Of a DNA stretch of 34,940 nt, positions 31,003 to 34,940 are shown one piece after another. Source of the stretch: Spartobacteria bacterium (lineage in GTDB: Bacteria > Verrucomicrobiota > Verrucomicrobiia > Chthoniobacterales > UBA10450). The translations under genes were made by a program, and so were the position numbers. Each line of letters begins with the position of its first letter. Position 1 is the first letter of the stretch. The stretch spans positions 1 through 34,940 of the forward strand of contig PLCM01000029.1 in NCBI GenBank assembly GCA_003134765.1. The letters are read 5' to 3'. Under the pieces are notes generated by a model. The model was given only the letters and a program-made list of their open reading frames with translations, did no database searches and was not told the DNA's origin.

Positions 31003-31114
31003 GTCATCCCGAGCGCACTCGAGGGATCCCGTCGCCTTACCGAAATCCCGAATGGCACTGAAAAGCGGAACGTTTCTCCACGGGGTCCCTCGACTCCGCT
31101 CCGCTCGGGATGAC
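31003..31114. repeat. Palindromic intergenic repeat, family A
   Basis: GTCATCCCGAGCGCACTCGA and TCCCTCGACTCCGCTCCGCT with CGGGATGAC are inverted arms, with GGGATCCCG/CGGGGTCCC inside. Fills the lepA-lepB gap. Confidence 0.88.
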
Positions 31115-31148
31115 GGAGAAGGCAATAACTCGTTAGGTCATTAATTTC

Positions 31149-32333
31149 ATGTTCACGAAGAAATACGTTAAACACGGCCATCTCCTGATTCGGCATGCGG
31201 AAAAATTGCTGCGATATCGGCGCGACGTTTTGAGCGAAAGCACCATGGCGGAATTCAAGGCGCAGATCGAGGCGCTGCGCCAGGCCCTGAAGGCGCGCGA
31301 CGAGCCGAAAGCCAGGGTGGAATCCGACCGGTTGCACGACTTATACACGCAGTATCTGCCGGCGCCGAAGGACGCGGCCTGGCGCGAAAATGTCGAGGTG
31401 GTTCTGGTGGCGGTGGTCGTCGCGATCGGCATTCGCTCCTATTTTCTCCAGCCCTTCAAAATTCCGACCGGCTCGATGCAGCCGACTTTAAATGGCATCA
31501 TTGGCCACCGGGCCTTTGTCGCGAAGGAAGAGGATATTCCGGTGGACCAAAAACCGGGATACGAGAAACGCAGTGACGGGTGGTACTGGAAGAGCTATCC
31601 GGCGGATGGCTCAAAGCCGAACCTCCTGCGGCGGGTTGGGGAGTACTTCGTTTTGGGACGCAATTATATTGACGTCGTGTCCCAGCAGGACGACGTGATC
31701 GAACAAATCATTCCCAGGAAGTTCGCCTTCTTTTTTACCTTTTCGCGCATCGTCTGCCAAAAGCAGAGTTTCCTGGTCTACGCGGCGCCCGACACTCTGC
31801 GACAGGATTTCAAGGTGCTGCCGGGCGGCCATTATAACAAAGGCAACGTGATTGCGCGCGGCGCCGTCGACACGGGCGACCAGGTTTTTGTGGACAAGTT
31901 CAGTTACAATTTTGTGAGGCCGCATCGTGGGAACGTCTTCGTTTTCCGCACCGATAACATCCCGGGAATTCCGGGCGACCCGGAGACTGGCGAACATTCC
32001 TTTTATATCAAACGGCTGGCCGGCGTTCCAGGCGACACGTTAATGATCAATTCGCCGCTTCTGTATGTGGACGGGAAGATTGCGGAAGGTTACGGCTTCG
32101 CGCGGGTTATGTCGGCCAAGCCGCCTTACCGCGGTTATGCGCCGGGGCGTGATTACCTGGCCGACCCGTCGAAGACGTTCAGCGTGCCGCCGCACAGTTA
32201 CTTCGCGATGGGCGACAACAGCTACAACAGTTACGACAGCCGCTGGTGGGGTCCGGTGCCGGAGCCTAATCTCGTCGGGCGCGGATTGTTTGTTTACTGG
32301 CCCTTTACCTGGCACTGGGGATTGATTCGATAG
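31149..32333 (+). CDS. lepB: Signal peptidase I with large insertion
   Basis: Cleaves Sec and Tat signal peptides on the outer face of the inner membrane. The 394-residue protein has a charged N-terminal region (1-80) and one membrane helix (VVLVAVVVAIGIRSYFL, 84-100). Catalytic S109 is in KIPTGSMQPTL, the general-base K288 in SFYIKRLAGVPGDTL, and the last box in MGDNSYNSYDSRWWGPVP. Between Ser and Lys lies an insertion of about 120 residues (120-240), including WYWKSYPADG, in place of a short link. This makes it far longer than the usual 190-320. Insertions here are known in Bacteroidetes- and PVC-type enzymes. Confidence 0.94.
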   Translation: MFTKKYVKHGHLLIRHAEKLLRYRRDVLSESTMAEFKAQIEALRQALKARDEPKARVESDRLHDLYTQYLPAPKDAAWRENVEVVLVAVVVAIGIRSYFLQPFKIPTGSMQPTLNGIIGHRAFVAKEEDIPVDQKPGYEKRSDGWYWKSYPADGSKPNLLRRVGEYFVLGRNYIDVVSQQDDVIEQIIPRKFAFFFTFSRIVCQKQSFLVYAAPDTLRQDFKVLPGGHYNKGNVIARGAVDTGDQVFVDKFSYNFVRPHRGNVFVFRTDNIPGIPGDPETGEHSFYIKRLAGVPGDTLMINSPLLYVDGKIAEGYGFARVMSAKPPYRGYAPGRDYLADPSKTFSVPPHSYFAMGDNSYNSYDSRWWGPVPEPNLVGRGLFVYWPFTWHWGLIR

Positions 32334-32342
32334 GCGAACCCG

Positions 32343-33533
32343 ATGCTTTCGAGCATTCCGCGCATCTATCCGCTGCTCGGACTTTGTGGCGGCTATCTCG
32401 TCGTTCTCTTTTTTAACCCGATTCGGCTGGCGCTCCGCGACGGCTTGCGCTGTATCCTGCGTTTCAAACGCATCTGGCTGACCTTCGTCCTGCTCGGCTT
32501 CGCCTACTCGGTTTTTCAATTCGCGACCTTTACGCCCCTGCGCGGCATGGCTGATCTGGACTTCAGCCAGGTGACGGCTCCCGGTTCATGGGATTGGCCG
32601 GCCTTCGTGGAAATCTGGCGGGAAGTTCCGCTGCCGACCCTGGAAGGGGTGGCCGGAATTTTCGACAATGCGACGACCACGTATCCACTTTCGATTGTGG
32701 CTGCGGTGCTTTTGCTGATCAACTGGCGCGGACTGCATGGCGCGTTGGTGCGGGCGCTCGGAAAGCGATACGGTTTCTGGGGTTATCTCATCTATTTCGT
32801 GCTCCTGATCAGCGCGCTGGCCACGCTGCTGAAGCCGATCGCATTCTGGCGCTTGCCGGAATGGGGCACGAGCGCGCCCGCAGCGAAGCTGCTCCAAATT
32901 TCCGCGACCGTCGATGCGGTGGCGTTCATTTTCGAGTATCTCTTCGGCGTCTACATCCAGGTCTATCTAATAACGGTCTGCCTCGCCTGGATCAAAGGGC
33001 TGAGCTTCGGTGAAGAAGATTTGTTCCGCTTCGCCATGCGCCGGTTCAGCTATGTCCTGGAATGGGCGGGGATTGTCGTGATCGTCGGTACGCTGATCGT
33101 TCGCGCGCCTTTGCTGCTGGCTTATTTTATGAACGTGCCCGACGTGCTCGATTATATGCCGGGCGAGCGTTTCATCATGTCGATGTTGATCATCATGTTC
33201 TGCTCCGTGCAGGTTTCGCTCGTCCTGCATAACGAAACTCTGCGCGCCGCGTTCCACGCGCATAAGGAGTTTATCCGGACAAATCTTTTTCGCTTTGGCT
33301 GGTTTTTTCTCATCGCAGCGCTGCATTTTTTCTTTCTGATCACCTGCGACGCGATTGTGCGTGGCGCGATCGCCGATCGCCCGGTGGGCGTAATCGCCTG
33401 GAAAATTATTTATGTTTGCGCGCGGGGGCTGATCACGGGGTGGCTGCTCGCGTCCTGGGTTTGCCTGTTCCGCCAGTGCGAAACGCGGCGCGTGAACCAG
33501 GAAACCTGGATTCAGTCCGAGATTCGATATTAG
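32343..33533 (+). CDS. Polytopic membrane protein of unknown function
   Basis: Not recognised. A 396-residue protein with about eight or nine hydrophobic segments, near 8-27, 44-60, 115-130, 146-165, 192-215, 237-262, 273-296, 315-336 and 347-375. Visible segments are RLALRDGLRCILRFKRIWLT near the N-terminus and TYPLSIVAAVLLLINWRGLH in the middle. The C-terminal part has LFRFGWFFLIAALHFFFLIT. The N-terminal RFKRIWLT resembles proteins that begin with a cytoplasmic loop. No transporter or enzyme signature was seen. It starts nine bases after lepB and is probably co-transcribed with it. Confidence 0.75.
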   Translation: MLSSIPRIYPLLGLCGGYLVVLFFNPIRLALRDGLRCILRFKRIWLTFVLLGFAYSVFQFATFTPLRGMADLDFSQVTAPGSWDWPAFVEIWREVPLPTLEGVAGIFDNATTTYPLSIVAAVLLLINWRGLHGALVRALGKRYGFWGYLIYFVLLISALATLLKPIAFWRLPEWGTSAPAAKLLQISATVDAVAFIFEYLFGVYIQVYLITVCLAWIKGLSFGEEDLFRFAMRRFSYVLEWAGIVVIVGTLIVRAPLLLAYFMNVPDVLDYMPGERFIMSMLIIMFCSVQVSLVLHNETLRAAFHAHKEFIRTNLFRFGWFFLIAALHFFFLITCDAIVRGAIADRPVGVIAWKIIYVCARGLITGWLLASWVCLFRQCETRRVNQETWIQSEIRY

Positions 33534-33539
33534 GCCGTG

Positions 33540-33627
33540 GTAGGGACGCCGCGCTGCGGCGTCCGTAGAATTTATGAAAAGCTCATTTTGCCGGACCGTT
33601 GCGGACAGCGCAGCGCGCTGTCCCTGC
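33540..33627. repeat. Palindromic repeats, family C, two units
   Basis: TAGGGACGCCGCGCTGCGGC with GTCC is one palindrome. GCGGACAGCGCAGCGCGCTG with TCCCTGCC is the second. A 40-base A/T-richer stretch lies between. Same family as 3234-3325. It ends two bases before the synthase start codon. Confidence 0.75.
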
Positions 33628-33629
33628 CA

Positions 33630-34466
33630 ATGAACGCAGCCAAGATCACGCGCGACAGCAAATCGAACCTGGCCCTGGCCTTTATCGCCCTCGGGCGCGA
33701 GCGCCGGAACGACATCACGGTCTTCTACGCCTTCTGTCGCGTGGTCGACGACATCGCTGATTCTTCCGAAACTTCGATCGAAGAGAAGGCCGGCGCGTTA
33801 ACGGCCTGGAGGAAATGGATTCGTGAAGGCGCGCCGCACGAGCCGGCCCTGGCGCGCGATGTCCGCGGCCTCTATGCGAAATATGCGATCACCCCGCCGA
33901 TGCTCGAGGAGATCATCGACGGAGTGGAAATGGACCTGGGGAGCGTCCGCTACCAGACCTTCGAAGAGTTGCGGCTCTATTGTTATCGCGTGGCCAGCGC
34001 CGTCGGCCTCGTCAGCATTGAGATTTTTGGGTATCGCAACCCCGTCTGCCGCGACTATGCGATCCAACTGGGGTTGGCTTTGCAGATGACGAATATCATC
34101 CGCGACGTCGGAAAGGACCTGACCAACCAGCGAATTTATCTGCCGCAGGAGGATCTCACCCGCTTCGATTATCCCGAGACGGATCTCAGTGGGCGCAAAC
34201 ACAACCAGGCTTTCGTCCGCCTGATGGAATTCGAAGCATCACGCGCCGAGGATTTTTTCGCGCGCGCCGCGGCGCTCCTGCCGCGAGAAGACCGGCGCTC
34301 GATGATTGCCGCCGAAATCATGGCGTCTGTTTACCATGCCTTGCTTTCGCGCATGAAAACGGACGGATTTCAGGTCTTCGATAAAGAATACAGGCTCAGC
34401 AAGATCGAAAAAAACGGGCGGATCGCGGGACAACTTCTTCGCCTTTGCTTGAATGCGAGAAGCTGA
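33630..34466 (+). CDS. Squalene/phytoene synthase family protein, HpnD-like
   Basis: Head-to-head prenyl synthase of 278 residues. Both aspartate-rich motifs are present: VVDDIAD (D40, D41, D44) and RDVGKD (D159, D163) in TNIIRDVGKDLTNQRIYLPQ. The ELRLYCYRVASAVGLVSIEI segment and the overall length fit the HpnD presqualene-diphosphate-synthase group, although C30 or C40 carotenoid synthases are close relatives. Start at MNAAKITRDSKSN: the frame back to 33537 crosses a family C repeat. Neither HpnC nor HpnE, nor a squalene-hopene cyclase, is beside it, so the product (squalene, C30 carotenoid or phytoene) is not settled. Confidence 0.88.
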   Translation: MNAAKITRDSKSNLALAFIALGRERRNDITVFYAFCRVVDDIADSSETSIEEKAGALTAWRKWIREGAPHEPALARDVRGLYAKYAITPPMLEEIIDGVEMDLGSVRYQTFEELRLYCYRVASAVGLVSIEIFGYRNPVCRDYAIQLGLALQMTNIIRDVGKDLTNQRIYLPQEDLTRFDYPETDLSGRKHNQAFVRLMEFEASRAEDFFARAAALLPREDRRSMIAAEIMASVYHALLSRMKTDGFQVFDKEYRLSKIEKNGRIAGQLLRLCLNARS

Positions 34467-34509
34467 TTCGCCGTCAGAATTTGTCTCGAATCATTTTCAT
34501 CAGGACATC

Positions 34510-34902
34510 ATGAAGAAGAACATCTTACCCATCATCGCCGTGGCCTTGTTTGTTGCGGTCGCGTTTACGTCATGTGACACCGCCACCGGCCAGGGCGCCG
34601 GTTGGGGCGCGACTACTGGCGCCATCCTCGGCGCGGCCGCCACGGGCAACGTTCGCGGAGCGGCCGTGGGCGCCTTAATTGGCGCAAACACCGGGGCGCT
34701 TATTGGCGCGTCAATCGATGAAGCGGACGCCGTCCGTTACGGTCCACCGCCGCGCGGGGGTTTTCCCTTCGCGCGTCCGATCGACACGCCCGGTTTCTAT
34801 CAGAGCCCGTTTCCGCCCTATCAAATCTACAACCTGCGCCACGTCCCGCACGGGGGCCTTGTGGAAGACCGAATCGGCGGCGGTTATTTTCGGAAACCGT
34901 AG
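34510..34902 (+). CDS. Glycine-zipper lipoprotein (YMGG-like)
   Basis: A 130-residue envelope protein. The lipoprotein signal is MKKNILPIIAVALFVAVAFT with a lipobox-like FTSC and Cys22. A glycine-zipper follows (GAGWGATTGAILGAAATG, GAAVGALIGANTGALIGA, about 29-70), the kind that packs into membranes as small helical hairpins. The C-terminal part is Pro/Gly/Tyr-rich (RYGPPPRGGFPFARP, YQSPFPPYQIYNLRH). Start at MKKNIL: the longer frame to 34453 overlaps the synthase gene. Function unknown. Confidence 0.82.
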   Translation: MKKNILPIIAVALFVAVAFTSCDTATGQGAGWGATTGAILGAAATGNVRGAAVGALIGANTGALIGASIDEADAVRYGPPPRGGFPFARPIDTPGFYQSPFPPYQIYNLRHVPHGGLVEDRIGGGYFRKP

Positions 34903-34917
34903 CCGGAAGCAATTTTC

Positions 34918-34940
34918 GTAGGGCGAGACTCTGTCGAGCC
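34918..34940. repeat. GTAGGGCGAGACTCTGTCGA element, cut by window edge
   Basis: The left arm of a GTAGGG-type palindrome, truncated at the last base of the window. Related to 8591-8616 (GGCGAGACTCCGTCGAGCC). Confidence 0.6.

Overview
This window looks like a chromosomal segment from a diderm bacterium, most likely Verrucomicrobiota of the Chthoniobacterales/'Spartobacteria' kind. That placement is an inference. It rests on the gene content (KdsA and LptC-LptA-LptB for LPS, a FecR/FHA envelope cluster, a Deg9-like protease, an HpnD-like squalene-type synthase), on F/I-x-S-C style lipoboxes, and on the dense palindromic intergenic repeats. No tRNA, CRISPR array, intact insertion sequence or phage gene was seen.

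Layout. (1) 1-788 is the 5' part of a 23S rRNA gene on the minus strand, running off the left edge. Its upstream flank (789-1314) holds a leader, a candidate promoter and a repeat, then the divergent rph gene. No 16S or tRNA gene lies there, so this 23S appears unlinked from 16S. (2) 1315-3230: rph and gmd on the plus strand. (3) 3292-8519: a minus-strand run read as coaD, yceD/DUF177, rpmF, plsX, fabH, tatD and an L,D-transpeptidase lipoprotein. This is the classical lipid-precursor and L32 cluster, split by repeats. (4) 8681-13910, plus strand: a tandem-Usp protein, a TIGR02206-like membrane protein, then kdsA-lptC-lptA-lptB-hpf. (5) 13921-15510, minus: a Deg9-like serine protease, divergent from a double-FKBP isomerase. 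(6) 16615-19748, plus: hprK-ptsH-ptsI. Regions 4-6 preserve much of the proteobacterial lptCAB-rpoN-hpf-ptsN-hprK-ptsH neighbourhood, without rpoN and ptsN. (7) 19749-20323: a tandem pair of long palindromic repeats. (8) 20324-23269: a DUF151 nuclease-like gene (minus), speA (plus), and a 52-residue lipoprotein gene overlapping the speA stop. (9) 23453-24567, minus: NUDIX and alpha/beta hydrolase pair. (10) 24820-25214: frameshifted 3' remnant of an amino-acid permease. (11) 25287-26364, plus: a secreted transglutaminase-like protein and a DoxX-like protein. (12) 26357-29012, minus: FHA, FecR, SIMPL and small-lipoprotein genes. (13) 29196-34902, plus: lepA, lepB, an unknown polytopic membrane protein, an HpnD-like synthase and a glycine-zipper lipoprotein.

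The genes mostly serve housekeeping and envelope construction: LPS Kdo synthesis and export, phospholipid and fatty-acid initiation, peptidoglycan cross-linking, secretion, periplasmic folding and proteolysis. Alongside them is an HPr kinase/HPr/Enzyme I phosphorelay with no transport component in view. The most distinctive property is the set of at least five palindromic repeat families in most intergenic gaps. Several supply the stop codons and last residues of neighbouring proteins (coaD, the L,D-transpeptidase, the alpha/beta hydrolase).
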